Below, piece after piece: positions 35,002 to 44,193 of a stretch of DNA of 64,000 nucleotides. The position numbers and the translations under genes are program-made. Numbering within the stretch: the first letter of the stretch is position 1; each line of letters opens with the position of its first letter. The notes below the pieces were generated by a model. The model was not told where the DNA came from, did not search any database, and saw only the letters and a list, made by a program, of their open reading frames with translations. The stretch covers positions 62,001 through 126,000 of the forward strand of contig CAZSYM010000002.1 of assembly GCA_964611145.1 (NCBI GenBank). The letters run 5' to 3'. This stretch comes from WFQV01 sp964611145. Its GTDB lineage: Bacteria > Bacteroidota > Ignavibacteria > Ignavibacteriales > Melioribacteraceae.

Positions 35002-35883
35002 TCATTCTTCTATTAATTTATCGTAAGCCGAAAGATGAGCCGGGTCAATACTTTTTAGCATATCGTACACGGAATATTTATCGGGATAATCGGATAAATA
35101 TTGCACGATTTCCTTAGCCTTGGCATCGAAAAATACTTTCAGCAAAACACTCCTTGCATCCAATTTATCGCGCACCTTCGCCAAATCGGAAATTAATTTC
35201 ACGATATTCTTTTGGGCAAGCGCCTTGTTTTCCTCATAAATATCAATTCCGTTATAATGATAATCAAAAAAGTCCTCTCGGAATTGTTGATAGCTGGCAT
35301 TGGTTAAATTCAAAACCAACGCTCTGCGATTATAATTCGAGCTTTGAAGTCCCCAACCCTTATTAAATTTACTGTTCCCACCTAAAACGGCAATATCCAA
35401 AGCCTTGTTAAAATAGTCCGTCCCACCTAATTTTTCGTAAGAATCAGCATCAATGCCTATAATCACATAAGCATAAAAATCGAGGAAGCTGGTTAGGGGA
35501 TCGAATTCCGTTTGATTAAAATAAAGAGCTTGCCCTTTTTCATATTGAAATTCCCATTGGGCATCCTGAACTCTAAACATCAGCGAGTTTTTAGTAGAAT
35601 TATAAATAGGGCGTTGACTTGTAATAACCACTTGCGCTTTGTAATTCGTTTCGGAAGAAGCGCCCACAAAGAAAATGTTAAAGGAGCATTTTATTTTGTC
35701 TTGATAATCCTGGTCTGTGAATCTGTTACCGTTCAAATAATCCTGCACGGCTTGCGCAAAATCCGTTAGCCTGTCCTTTGCGGAATTCTCCAATTGTTCG
35801 TAATTTACGGTAACGGTTGCATCTAATTCCTGTGAAAAAATAAAAAGCGGCGAAAACAGAAGTAATAACAAAACCTTTTTCAT
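35002..35883 (-). CDS. DUF4835 family exported protein
   Basis: A 293-residue secreted protein (signal MKKVLLLLLFSPLFIFSQ) with the DUF4835 pattern. This includes ELDATVTVNYEQLEN, FTDQDYQDKIKCSFNIFF, DPLTSFLDFYAYVIIGIDAD and the ending KSIDPAHLSAYDKL (separate motifs). The family is restricted mostly to Bacteroidota and relatives and has been linked to the PorD component around gliding/type IX secretion genes. No other T9SS gene is visible nearby, so function remains open. Transcribed alone. Confidence 0.9.
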   Translation of the reverse strand: MKKVLLLLLFSPLFIFSQELDATVTVNYEQLENSAKDRLTDFAQAVQDYLNGNRFTDQDYQDKIKCSFNIFFVGASSETNYKAQVVITSQRPIYNSTKNSLMFRVQDAQWEFQYEKGQALYFNQTEFDPLTSFLDFYAYVIIGIDADSYEKLGGTDYFNKALDIAVLGGNSKFNKGWGLQSSNYNRRALVLNLTNASYQQFREDFFDYHYNGIDIYEENKALAQKNIVKLISDLAKVRDKLDARSVLLKVFFDAKAKEIVQYLSDYPDKYSVYDMLKSIDPAHLSAYDKLIEE

Positions 35884-35951
35884 CTTATTCTCTAAATTGA
35901 TTTGAAAACTTTTTAAAGATAATTATTTGACTTTATTTAATCAATTTAGTG

Positions 35952-36776
35952 ATGAAATATTGTAAAACAATATTCCTTTATTTCCTTCTGCTCTCGAACA
36001 TAAGTTACGGACAAATAGAACCCGCCGCGCGCCAAGTTGCATTGGGGAATTCCTCCGTAGCATTGGCAAACGATGTTTTCTCCCTTTTCAACAATCCCGC
36101 CGGTCTGGCGCAAACAACCGCACGTCAAATTGGAATTTATTATTCCCCTTCCCCTTTCGGCATGAAACAATTGGCAAACATTTTTTTCGCTTACGCCGAA
36201 CCTTTTCCTTTCGGATGTCTTTCCATCGGAGGGATGAAATACGGCTTCGAGCTATATAACGAAATAGAACTTACCGGCGGTTACTCCAAAAATTTTGCGG
36301 AAAAATATTTCATAGGTTTTTCCGTTTCTTACAAATACTTAAAAATTAAAAACTACAATCACTCGAGCGCTTTTATTTTCAACTTCGGATTTATCTATAA
36401 ATTCAGCGAAGCAATACAATTCGGATTTTCCGCTTTTAATTTCACTCGCTCCACGTATTCGAAAATAAAGAATTCCATACCGACAAAACTAAGAGCCGGT
36501 TTTAGTTTTAACATACTCAGAAACGTTCTAACATTGGAAGCTTACAAAGATTTGAATTATCCTCTTTCACTTCGCGGGGGAATTGAGATACCCATTGGAA
36601 ATTTTCTCTTCCTCCGTTTCGGGACGCGAACAGAACCCGACACATACACTGCGGGCGTGGGACTTCGCTATTCTCTCTTACGTTTCGACTATGCCATATT
36701 CACGCATCAATATTTGGGCTTGACACATCAAATTTCGCTAATACTCGACTTCAAAAAAGGACGCCGAGTAAAATGA
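35952..36776 (+). CDS. PorV/PorQ-like outer-membrane protein
   Basis: About 274 residues: signal peptide (MKYCKTIFLYFLLLSNISYG), then ARQVALGNSSVALANDVFSLFNNPAGLAQ, shown in two blocks ARQVALGNSSVALAND and FSLFNNPAGLAQ, the hallmark of the PorV/PorQ/UPF0164 beta-barrel family. Alternating strands follow to the C-terminus (HQISLILDF). In Bacteroidota PorV/PorQ work with type IX secretion, and distant relatives are FadL-like transport barrels. ATG 35952 is used; a GTG one codon earlier is less likely. It shares a 4-bp ATGA overlap with the next gene, so the two products probably act together at the outer membrane. Confidence 0.85.
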   Translation: MKYCKTIFLYFLLLSNISYGQIEPAARQVALGNSSVALANDVFSLFNNPAGLAQTTARQIGIYYSPSPFGMKQLANIFFAYAEPFPFGCLSIGGMKYGFELYNEIELTGGYSKNFAEKYFIGFSVSYKYLKIKNYNHSSAFIFNFGFIYKFSEAIQFGFSAFNFTRSTYSKIKNSIPTKLRAGFSFNILRNVLTLEAYKDLNYPLSLRGGIEIPIGNFLFLRFGTRTEPDTYTAGVGLRYSLLRFDYAIFTHQYLGLTHQISLILDFKKGRRVK

Positions 36777-38671
36777 AAAAGAGTTTTTTCCTTGCGATTC
36801 TTTTCTTCGGTAAGATCTTAGCACAAACGGACAGCACATATTTTTCGGCGGATATTCTTTCCGAAATACTCGAATCGTACAACATTAAAAACGAAAGTGC
36901 CGTTGAAATCCTGACACGCTTACACGAAAATCCAATCGATTTAAACAGTGCCGATTTCTCCACGCTCCGAACCCTCCCCTTTCTCTCCGTCGCTCAAATC
37001 CAAAGTTTAATCAAATTACGAAACTCCTTACCCGACGGAATATCGAATTATTCCTCGCTCCTTTCACTCCCCGAATTCGATATGCAAGATGTGGAAGCCT
37101 TGCGATATTTTACCCTCCTCAAAGCAAAAAGCACTTTTCCAAAAATTTCAGCAAAATACAAAACGAGAGCAAACAGATGTTATTCCGATTTCTCTTCGAA
37201 CGATTTCGAGGGAAATCTCTTTAAAACTTACGGACGACTTTTCCTAAACTATGCGAACAATTACAGCATAAACGTTCTCTTAAAGAAAGACGCCGGTGAA
37301 AAAAGTTACGCGGATTTCACAAGCTTTTACTTCGAAGCGCGAAATCTATTTCCGAAATTCACTCTCCTTTTGGGAGATTACCAAATGGAATTCGGGCAAG
37401 GCTTGGCACTCTGGAACCCTTACGCCTTCGGGAAATCCTCCGCAGATGCGGAAGCCGTAATCCGAAGCGCCCGAGGAATTTTCGGGAATACACTCACTGC
37501 CGAAGGACAAGGATTCAGAGGCATAGCGCTCAAATATTCACAATCACAATTTACCGTTCGAACCTTCTATTCAAACCGTAAACTATCAGCCTCGCTCGAT
37601 TCGACACAGAATCTAATTACCGCAATCGACTATAGCGGTTACCACCGCACTCCTAAAGAAATTTCCAAGAAAGGACGATTGCAATTAAACAGTTACGGTT
37701 TAAGCATTGAAAAAAACTGGGGCGAAAATTTCCGTACGGGTATTCTGTTTTTATCCCAAAAGCTTACGCCATCATTACTTTCGAAAACCGGCGGTCCCAT
37801 CGAAAACCTCATAACCTTTAGCTTCTCGTATTCCTACATATCCGATAACATTTTCCTATGCGGTGAAATCGCTCGCACAAATTCATCCTTGGCAACAACA
37901 AACGGTCTCTCGATTAAATTAAATAAATCTTTGCGCTTTGTCTCCCAAATCCGTAGTTACTCTCACGACTATTTTTCGCTTTGGGCAAATGGCGTCGGCG
38001 AATTCGGGACAACCGCTAATGAAAGAGGCTTTTACAATGCTCTTTCCTTTTCAAACAAATACCTACGCTTGATTTTCTACTACGACATTTTCAAGCGTCC
38101 TTATCCTTCGTCAAACTCCCTTTTCCCCACCGACGGGCATGAATTTTCCATAGAACTAAAATTCAGAAATTTCAAGCGTTTCAAACCCACAATACGATTC
38201 TTCGAAGAAAGGAAAAATACCGCCCCGGCGGAAGGCTCGATTAGCAACGTAAAAAACAAGCTCCGCTTAAATTTTCTCATGCCGACCATACGGAAAGTAA
38301 AAGCAAAAACAAGGCTTGAACTATCCGAATTTTCTGAAAATGAAAAGACCGAAATCGGCTTTCTGTTTTTGCAGGACTTCTCCCTAAATCTTTTCTCCCG
38401 TCTATCCATGAATTTCAGAATAATTTACTTCAACACACCTTCTTATCGGAGTCGAATCTACGAATTCGAAAACGGCGTTTATGGAACAATGGAAAACCGC
38501 GCTCTTTACGGCGAAGGAATACGTTGGTATGCATTGGCAAGAATAAAAATTTTTCCCTCCTTAATTCTTGAGTTGAAATTCGCACAACAATTTTTTGAAC
38601 ACGAGACAAACACAACAATTTTCTGGAAGGACATCAAGGAAATCACTTTACAATTAAGCGGAAAATTCTAA
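36773..38671 (+). CDS. HhH domain plus outer-membrane barrel protein
   Basis: A 632-residue exported protein (signal MKKSFFLAILFFGKILAQ). Residues about 40-115 form a helix-hairpin-helix pair of the ComEA type (NPIDLNSADFSTLRTLPFLS, then SSLLSLPEFDMQDVEALRYF). The remaining ~500 residues have the alternating aromatic/polar pattern of a large beta-barrel with a strand-like end (EITLQLSGKF). A periplasmic HhH module fused to a barrel suggests DNA binding or protein contact at the outer membrane; such proteins recur in Bacteroidota without known function. Translationally coupled to the PorV-like gene. Confidence 0.8.
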   Translation: MKKSFFLAILFFGKILAQTDSTYFSADILSEILESYNIKNESAVEILTRLHENPIDLNSADFSTLRTLPFLSVAQIQSLIKLRNSLPDGISNYSSLLSLPEFDMQDVEALRYFTLLKAKSTFPKISAKYKTRANRCYSDFSSNDFEGNLFKTYGRLFLNYANNYSINVLLKKDAGEKSYADFTSFYFEARNLFPKFTLLLGDYQMEFGQGLALWNPYAFGKSSADAEAVIRSARGIFGNTLTAEGQGFRGIALKYSQSQFTVRTFYSNRKLSASLDSTQNLITAIDYSGYHRTPKEISKKGRLQLNSYGLSIEKNWGENFRTGILFLSQKLTPSLLSKTGGPIENLITFSFSYSYISDNIFLCGEIARTNSSLATTNGLSIKLNKSLRFVSQIRSYSHDYFSLWANGVGEFGTTANERGFYNALSFSNKYLRLIFYYDIFKRPYPSSNSLFPTDGHEFSIELKFRNFKRFKPTIRFFEERKNTAPAEGSISNVKNKLRLNFLMPTIRKVKAKTRLELSEFSENEKTEIGFLFLQDFSLNLFSRLSMNFRIIYFNTPSYRSRIYEFENGVYGTMENRALYGEGIRWYALARIKIFPSLILELKFAQQFFEHETNTTIFWKDIKEITLQLSGKF

Positions 38672-38753
38672 CTCTAAAATTTTTTCTTGTAAATAAAAGC
38701 ACTTCTCTCTAATTTTGTCGGACTCAAATTCACAAATTAAAGAAAGGGAAAAA

Positions 38754-39935
38754 ATGAGAACAATAGTAACGTTGCCTGGCGACGGTATCGGTAAAATAGT
38801 TTTACCGGAAGCTCTTCGCGTTTTGGATGCAGTAGGTTTCGAAGCCAATTACGTACACGGGGATATTGGTTGGGAATTCTGGAAAACAGAAGGGAACGCC
38901 CTACCGCAAAGAACAATCGATTTAATTGCGGAACACAAAATAGCATTGTTCGGCGCTATCACGAGCAAACCGAAAGACGCCGCAGCAAAAGAACTCGCAC
39001 CGGAATTGCAGGACAAAGGTTACGTTTATTTTTCACCGATTGTAGGTTTGCGTCAACATTTCAATCTCGATATAAGCATACGTCCTACAAAATCCTTTAA
39101 AGGAAATCCTCTCAATTTCGTCCGTCGCGGTCCGAACGGGGAACTGGAAGAACCGATGGTCAACGCAGTAATCTTCCGACAGAACACGGAAGGGCTTTAT
39201 GCAGGTGTGGAATGGACAAATCCTCCCGCGGAAGTTCGCGCCGCTTTCGATACACACCCCAAAATGAAAGCGTTCAAAGATGTTCCAAACGAGGATTTGG
39301 CAATTTCCACAAGAATTTTCACTCGAAATGCATGCCGCCGAATTGTCAAAGCCGCTTTCGAATACGCGGATAAATTCGGTTATAAGAGTGTTACCGTTTG
39401 CGAAAAACCGAACGTCCTCAGAGAAACTTCCGGCATGATGTTAAAAGAAGCTCGCGAAACAGCAAAAGAATATCCCCATATAGAACTTTGGGAAACCAAT
39501 ATAGACGCACAAATGATGTGGCTAACGAAGAATCCCGAAAATTACGGCGTGATAGTCGCCGGGAATATGTTCGGAGATATTATCAGCGATGGCTTTGCAG
39601 GATTGGTCGGCGGTTTGGGATTCGCATGTAGCGCAAACATCGGCGACGAAGTAGCGGTATTCGAACCCACTCACGGCTCGGCTCCGAAATATGCGGAATT
39701 GGAACCTTCCATCGTCAATCCGATCGCAATGATTCTTTCCGCTTGCATGATGTTAGACCACATCGGAGAGACGGAAAAAGCCGAAAGAATTCGCACCGCA
39801 ATAGCGGAAGTAATAGAAGAAGGAAAAGTTCGTGCTTACGATATGCTCAAACTCAAAGGCGGACCGGATGTAATTGACAAAGGCGCATGCACAACCCAAG
39901 AAATGACCGATGCAATAATCGAAAAGTTGAAATAA
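38754..39935 (+). CDS. Isocitrate/isopropylmalate-type dehydrogenase
   Basis: A 393-residue beta-decarboxylating dehydrogenase (Mg2+/NAD(P)). Marks are LPGDGIGKIVLPEAL, the substrate loop with ISIRPTKSF, RQNTEGLYAG, KPNVLRETSG, NMFGDIISD and EPTHGSAPKYA. Isocitrate, homoisocitrate and 3-isopropylmalate members are close, and the sequence does not settle the substrate. ATG 38754 follows AGAAAGGGA. It opens a six-gene tricarboxylate cluster with a homoaconitase-like hydratase and citrate-lyase subunits, which favours isocitrate or a homologue over isopropylmalate, as no leuA or leuD-like gene is near. Confidence 0.9.
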   Translation: MRTIVTLPGDGIGKIVLPEALRVLDAVGFEANYVHGDIGWEFWKTEGNALPQRTIDLIAEHKIALFGAITSKPKDAAAKELAPELQDKGYVYFSPIVGLRQHFNLDISIRPTKSFKGNPLNFVRRGPNGELEEPMVNAVIFRQNTEGLYAGVEWTNPPAEVRAAFDTHPKMKAFKDVPNEDLAISTRIFTRNACRRIVKAAFEYADKFGYKSVTVCEKPNVLRETSGMMLKEARETAKEYPHIELWETNIDAQMMWLTKNPENYGVIVAGNMFGDIISDGFAGLVGGLGFACSANIGDEVAVFEPTHGSAPKYAELEPSIVNPIAMILSACMMLDHIGETEKAERIRTAIAEVIEEGKVRAYDMLKLKGGPDVIDKGACTTQEMTDAIIEKLK

Positions 39936-39945
39936 GGAGAGAAAA

Positions 39946-40494
39946 ATGAAAGATGCTGTTCGCAAACTCTGGCCCGAATTGGAATGGATTAAAGACGAAA
40001 ACCTAAGAGAAAAAGTTGCGGATTGCTGGGCATACGCTTTGGAAAAAAGTCCTCTCACCGCCGAAGACTTGGAAAAAATTCCTTTCTCCCTCCTAATCGA
40101 CAGACAGGATATTTCCTTTATGAACCACAAAAGAACGGCGGTACAATTATCCGTTAAAATAGCCGAAATTATGAAAGAAAATTTCGGAATGGAAATCAAC
40201 ATGGATTACCTGATAGCCGGAGCCATTTTGATAGACGTAGGCAAGCTACTCGAATACGAAATAGTTGACGGCAAGCTGACCACAAGTAAACAAGGGAAAT
40301 TGCTAAGACATCCCTTCAGCGGTGTTTCCATTGCGGATAAATTTAACTTGCCGCCGGAGGTTCAGCATATAATCGCCTATCATTCCAAGGAAGGCGATTT
40401 GGGAAAAAGGACGGTCGAATCCATCATTGTTCATCATGCCGACTTTGTAAGTTTCGAACCGTTCAAAGAATCCGTTACTTTGACAAATTATTAA
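39946..40494 (+). CDS. HD-domain protein with altered HD doublet
   Basis: A 182-residue HD/PDEase-like helical protein: SFMNHKRTAVQLSVKIAEIM, then ILIDVGKLLEYEI, HPFSGVSIADKF, HIIAYHSKEGDLG and VHHADFVSFEPF. The order is that of the HD superfamily of metal phosphohydrolases. At the place of the canonical HDxGK the sequence is IDVGK, so the eponymous His is Ile, while the outer histidines remain. It may bind metal differently or be a regulatory relic. It starts 10 bp after the dehydrogenase and probably shares its transcript. Confidence 0.85.
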   Translation: MKDAVRKLWPELEWIKDENLREKVADCWAYALEKSPLTAEDLEKIPFSLLIDRQDISFMNHKRTAVQLSVKIAEIMKENFGMEINMDYLIAGAILIDVGKLLEYEIVDGKLTTSKQGKLLRHPFSGVSIADKFNLPPEVQHIIAYHSKEGDLGKRTVESIIVHHADFVSFEPFKESVTLTNY

Positions 40495-40529
40495 GAAACG
40501 GCGGCATGGTTTTAACCATGCTCCGTTTC
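40495..40529 (+). other. Large hairpin between HD and aconitase genes
   Basis: Two nested perfect stems, gaaacgg/ccgtttc (7 bp) and gcatggtt/aaccatgc (8 bp), directly after the stop codon, with no T-tract. It could be an mRNA processing or stability element, or an attenuator before the aconitase gene. Confidence 0.65.
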
Positions 40530-40583
40530 CATGGCATATCCTCAAAATTCGGTTTGGTTACAAAAAAGAATTAGGAGAACCCA

Positions 40584-42557
40584 ATGGCTCAGAATATAGT
40601 CGAAAAAATAGTTCAAAAATTTGCCGTGGGCTTGGAAAAAGGGCACGAAGTCCACAGCGGAGACTACGTAACAATACAACCGGCTTACGTAATGACGCAC
40701 GACAACACAGGTGCAGTAATAAACAAATTCAAGGCAATCGGGGCAAAAAAATTTTTTAATCCCCGACAAGTGGTTTTTACGCTCGACCATAACATTCAAG
40801 ATAAGAGCGAGAAAAACTTAGCCAAATACAAAAAGATAGAAGACTTTGCCAAAGAAATGGGCAACGACTTTTATCCCGCAGGGCGTGGCATAGGACATCA
40901 AATAATGATAGAAGAAGGTTATGCCTTTCCCGGCACAATGGTCGTTGCTTCGGACAGCCATTCCAACATGTATGGCGGAATCGGAGCCTTGGGAACACCT
41001 ATCGTACGAACCGATGCAGCTGCCATCTGGGCAACGGGACAAACGTGGTGGCTCGTACCGCCCGTCGCAAAAGTAACTTTGAAGGGAAAACTCAGAAAAG
41101 GAGTAACGGGCAAGGATTTAATCATTGCACTATGCGGACATTTTAATCATGACGAAGTGCTAAACCACATCATCGAATTCGACGGTGACGGAGTAGCTTC
41201 CCTAACATTGGAGCAACGTTTAACCGTAGCAAATATGACAACGGAATGGGGGGCGCTCGGTGGCATATTTCCGATTGACGAGATTACGATAGGCTGGTTA
41301 AGACAAAGAGCCGATTTCATTCTGGAGCGAGGACTGGAAGGCGTTCCTTCCGATGCAGACGGTAACGGCGTTCATCCGAGAATAAATCATAAACGAATTA
41401 ATGAATTGGAAGCATCTCTCCCCTCCTTAAAAAGCGACAAGGACGCTTATTACGCCGTTGAAATCACCGTGGATTTGGAGAGCATCGAACCTTACGTAGC
41501 CGGTCCCGACACCGTTAAAACAATTACTCCCGTTTCCGAAATCGCCAAGAAAAAAATCAAAATCGACAAGGCTTATTTGGTTTCGTGCGTTAATAGTCGC
41601 CTGGAAGACATTTCCGCCGCCGCAAGAGTTATACGTGGCAAGAAAGTCGCTCCCCATGTCAAATTCTACATCGCCGCCGCTTCCAGCGAGGTTCAAAAGG
41701 AAGCGGAAAAACGGGGCGACTGGCAAACGCTTTTGGATGCCGGAGCAATTCCTCTCCCACCCGGATGCGGACCGTGTATAGGTCTGGGTGCAGGCTTACT
41801 TGAAGACGGCGAGGTGGGAATTTCAGCCACGAACAGAAATTTCAAAGGACGAATGGGTTCCCCGAATGCACAAGCTTACTTGGCTTCCCCCGCAGTAGTC
41901 GCCGCTTCCGCCGTGGCAGGTTATATCACCTACGATTTAACTTACCCTGAAGAACAAGTAAAAGGCGAGGTCAAATTTAACTCCACACCAAAAACGGAAA
42001 AGAAAAATGTCGAGATAATCGACGGATTCCCGAAAGAAATCGTCTCGGAAATTATCTTCTGTCCAGCGGATAATATGAATACCGATGGAATTTACCCCGG
42101 TAAATACACTTACATTGACGATTTCAAAGCGGAAGATCAGGCGAAAGTCGCAATGGAAAATTACGATCCCGAATTCCAAAAGATAGTCAAAGAAGGAGAT
42201 ATTCTCGTCGGCGGTTTTAACTTCGGTACGGGCTCTTCTCGGGAACAAGCGGCAACCGCATTGAAATACAGAGGCATTCGCCTTGTAATAGCAGGTTCCT
42301 TTAGCGCAACTTACGTTCGAAACGCCATTAACAACGGCTTCCTCGTAATTGCTCAACCCGAATTTGTCAAATATCTTAAAGAGCATTACGATAACGGAAA
42401 ACCGACCGTACGAATAGAAAAAGAATTAAAGGTAAATTTCGAAAACTCCTCTCTTTCCTTCGAAGGAAAGGAATTCGCCATTTCACCCGTAGGAAAAGCC
42501 GCACAGGAAATAATTGTGGCAGGCGGCTTGGAAAACTGGGTAAAAACAAAAATCTGA
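40584..42557 (+). CDS. Homoaconitase-like 4Fe-4S hydratase
   Basis: A 657-residue aconitase-superfamily enzyme with swivel domain fused at the C-terminus. The three cluster cysteines are in VSCVNSR and GCGPCIGLG, and VGISATNRNFKGRMGSPNAQ follows. A linker leads to the swivel domain with NFGTGSSREQAATALKYRG. The block FYIAAASSEVQ plus NRNFKGRMG strongly resembles fungal-type homoaconitase (Lys4) and related bacterial hydratases rather than AcnA/AcnB. Substrate could be citrate/isocitrate, homoaconitate or a related acid. GGAG SD. Its own terminator with GAAA loop follows. Confidence 0.9.
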   Translation: MAQNIVEKIVQKFAVGLEKGHEVHSGDYVTIQPAYVMTHDNTGAVINKFKAIGAKKFFNPRQVVFTLDHNIQDKSEKNLAKYKKIEDFAKEMGNDFYPAGRGIGHQIMIEEGYAFPGTMVVASDSHSNMYGGIGALGTPIVRTDAAAIWATGQTWWLVPPVAKVTLKGKLRKGVTGKDLIIALCGHFNHDEVLNHIIEFDGDGVASLTLEQRLTVANMTTEWGALGGIFPIDEITIGWLRQRADFILERGLEGVPSDADGNGVHPRINHKRINELEASLPSLKSDKDAYYAVEITVDLESIEPYVAGPDTVKTITPVSEIAKKKIKIDKAYLVSCVNSRLEDISAAARVIRGKKVAPHVKFYIAAASSEVQKEAEKRGDWQTLLDAGAIPLPPGCGPCIGLGAGLLEDGEVGISATNRNFKGRMGSPNAQAYLASPAVVAASAVAGYITYDLTYPEEQVKGEVKFNSTPKTEKKNVEIIDGFPKEIVSEIIFCPADNMNTDGIYPGKYTYIDDFKAEDQAKVAMENYDPEFQKIVKEGDILVGGFNFGTGSSREQAATALKYRGIRLVIAGSFSATYVRNAINNGFLVIAQPEFVKYLKEHYDNGKPTVRIEKELKVNFENSSLSFEGKEFAISPVGKAAQEIIVAGGLENWVKTKI

Positions 42558-42563
42558 AAAAGC

Positions 42564-42592
42564 AAAGGAGCCGAAAGGCTCCTTTCTTTTTA
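42564..42592 (+). terminator. Rho-independent terminator after aconitase-like gene
   Basis: A 9-bp perfect stem aaaggagcc / ggctccttt with a GAAA tetraloop, then CTTTTTAT. Confidence 0.9.
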
Positions 42593-42685
42593 TACAAAAG
42601 AGCAAAAAGCAAAATTTAACTCTGATAATATTCCGCTACGGACTTTTCAAAAGCATTTTATTTCCCCTCCGTCTTAATTATTTCT

Positions 42686-42693
42686 TATTTTTG
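42686..42693 (+). promoter_or_regulatory. Possible Bacteroidota-type -7 box (TATTTTTG)
   Basis: TATTTTTG matches TAnnTTTG and lies 42 bp before the MmgE/PrpD start, just after the upstream terminator. It is a reasonable place for a new transcript. Confidence 0.35.
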
Positions 42694-42734
42694 CATTTCA
42701 AAATGTGTTTAACTTAACAGAGAAAGGGAAAAGG

Positions 42735-44168
42735 ATGGACAAGTCAATTTCAAGAATAATTTCCGAGTTTGCAGTAAATTTAAAGTACAGCGATTTGCCC
42801 GAGGAAGTAATTCATCAGACAAAAAGATTTCTTTACGATTCAATCGGTTGTGCTTACGGAGGTTACCATACAAAGGATGTAAACATTTTACGCGATATTT
42901 ATAAAGAAATGGGCGGAAAAGAAGAAGCCACGGTAATAGGCTTCGGAGATAAAATTCCCGCCGTAAATGCAACACTTGTAAACTCTCTAATGATTCGTGC
43001 TTTGGACTACAACGATATTTATTGGAAAGAAGACCCTTCGCACCCTTCGGATTTAATTCCCGCCGCACTCTCCGTGGGCGAGCTCGTAAACGCAAGCATG
43101 GAAGAGGTAATAACGGCAATAGTTTTGGCGTATGAATTCGAGCAAAGACTTTGCGAATTTGCCGTTCCCGGAATTCGCGAACGTAAATGGCATCATGCCA
43201 CATTGACACAATTCGTATCGCCGATCGTTGCGGGAAAACTTTTGGGTTTGAACGTCGAACAAATGGTAAACGCAATCGGTATCAATGGCTCTCACAACCA
43301 CACCATCGGAGCTCCAACGGCAGGCAAACTCACAATGATGAAAAACACCGTAGATCCGATGGCAGTTCAATCGGGCGTTTTCGCGGCGTTAATGGCTCAA
43401 AAGGGCTACTCCGGCACCGAAGCCATCTTTGAAGGCAAAGAAGGTTTCATGGATACCTTTTTCGGTTGGGATGCCAAAGAGCAAAAACCGGCTCCGGTTA
43501 AAATGCAAGGACGCGATGCGCTCGGAGAGTGGACATGGGATGTCGAAAAATTAATCGGCGGATTGGGTGAAAGCTTCAAGATAATGGAATGCGGGATGAA
43601 AGCATTCCCAACGGAAGCATTAACGCACACGCATATCTCGGCTACGTTGGAGGTAATGAAGAAAAACAACATCAATTACAAAGATATTAAAGAAATACGT
43701 ATCACTACCATTGCTCGTGCCGTAGATATTCTTTTCGACCCGCATAAATACAGACCCGAATCCCGCGAAACGGCCGACCATTCCTTACCCTATTGCATAG
43801 CCGCCGCAGTAGTGGACGGCAAAATAACCACACAAACTTTCTCGGAAGAAAAACTTAAAGACCCAAGAATTTGGGAAGTCATCGATAAAATAAAAGGCGA
43901 AGCTTCGGAAGAATTTGAAAAAATGTTCCCCGAAAAACAACCGTCCAAAGCTACCATTATACTTAACGATGGGACATCTTACAGTGCTTATCTCGAATAT
44001 CCGAAAGGAGATTATCGCCAACCCATGACGGAAGAAGAGCTTGAGATAAAATTCAACTCGCTCTCCGACGGTCTCCTTTCTAACGAGAGACAAAGCGAAA
44101 TAAAAGAAATGATATTCTCGGCGGAAAAATTCTCCGCTAAAGACTTTATGAACAAATTAACAGTTTGA
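42735..44168 (+). CDS. MmgE/PrpD family dehydratase
   Basis: About 477 residues of the MmgE/PrpD family. PrpD dehydrates 2-methylcitrate to cis-aconitate-type acids in the methylcitrate cycle, and relatives act on other tricarboxylates, including cis-aconitate decarboxylase. The motifs HQTKRFLYDSIGCAYGG, ALDYNDIYW, GINGSHNHTIGAP, MKNTVDPMAVQSG and KAFPTEALTHTH fit. ATG 42735 is used with a purine-rich site before it. Upstream in-frame residues look non-homologous. Genes for methylcitrate synthase and methylisocitrate lyase are absent here. Instead citrate-lyase subunits follow, so the substrate may be a citrate-like acid. Confidence 0.92.
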   Translation: MDKSISRIISEFAVNLKYSDLPEEVIHQTKRFLYDSIGCAYGGYHTKDVNILRDIYKEMGGKEEATVIGFGDKIPAVNATLVNSLMIRALDYNDIYWKEDPSHPSDLIPAALSVGELVNASMEEVITAIVLAYEFEQRLCEFAVPGIRERKWHHATLTQFVSPIVAGKLLGLNVEQMVNAIGINGSHNHTIGAPTAGKLTMMKNTVDPMAVQSGVFAALMAQKGYSGTEAIFEGKEGFMDTFFGWDAKEQKPAPVKMQGRDALGEWTWDVEKLIGGLGESFKIMECGMKAFPTEALTHTHISATLEVMKKNNINYKDIKEIRITTIARAVDILFDPHKYRPESRETADHSLPYCIAAAVVDGKITTQTFSEEKLKDPRIWEVIDKIKGEASEEFEKMFPEKQPSKATIILNDGTSYSAYLEYPKGDYRQPMTEEELEIKFNSLSDGLLSNERQSEIKEMIFSAEKFSAKDFMNKLTV

Positions 44169-44193
44169 CACAATTCAAACGATTGAGGTTACA

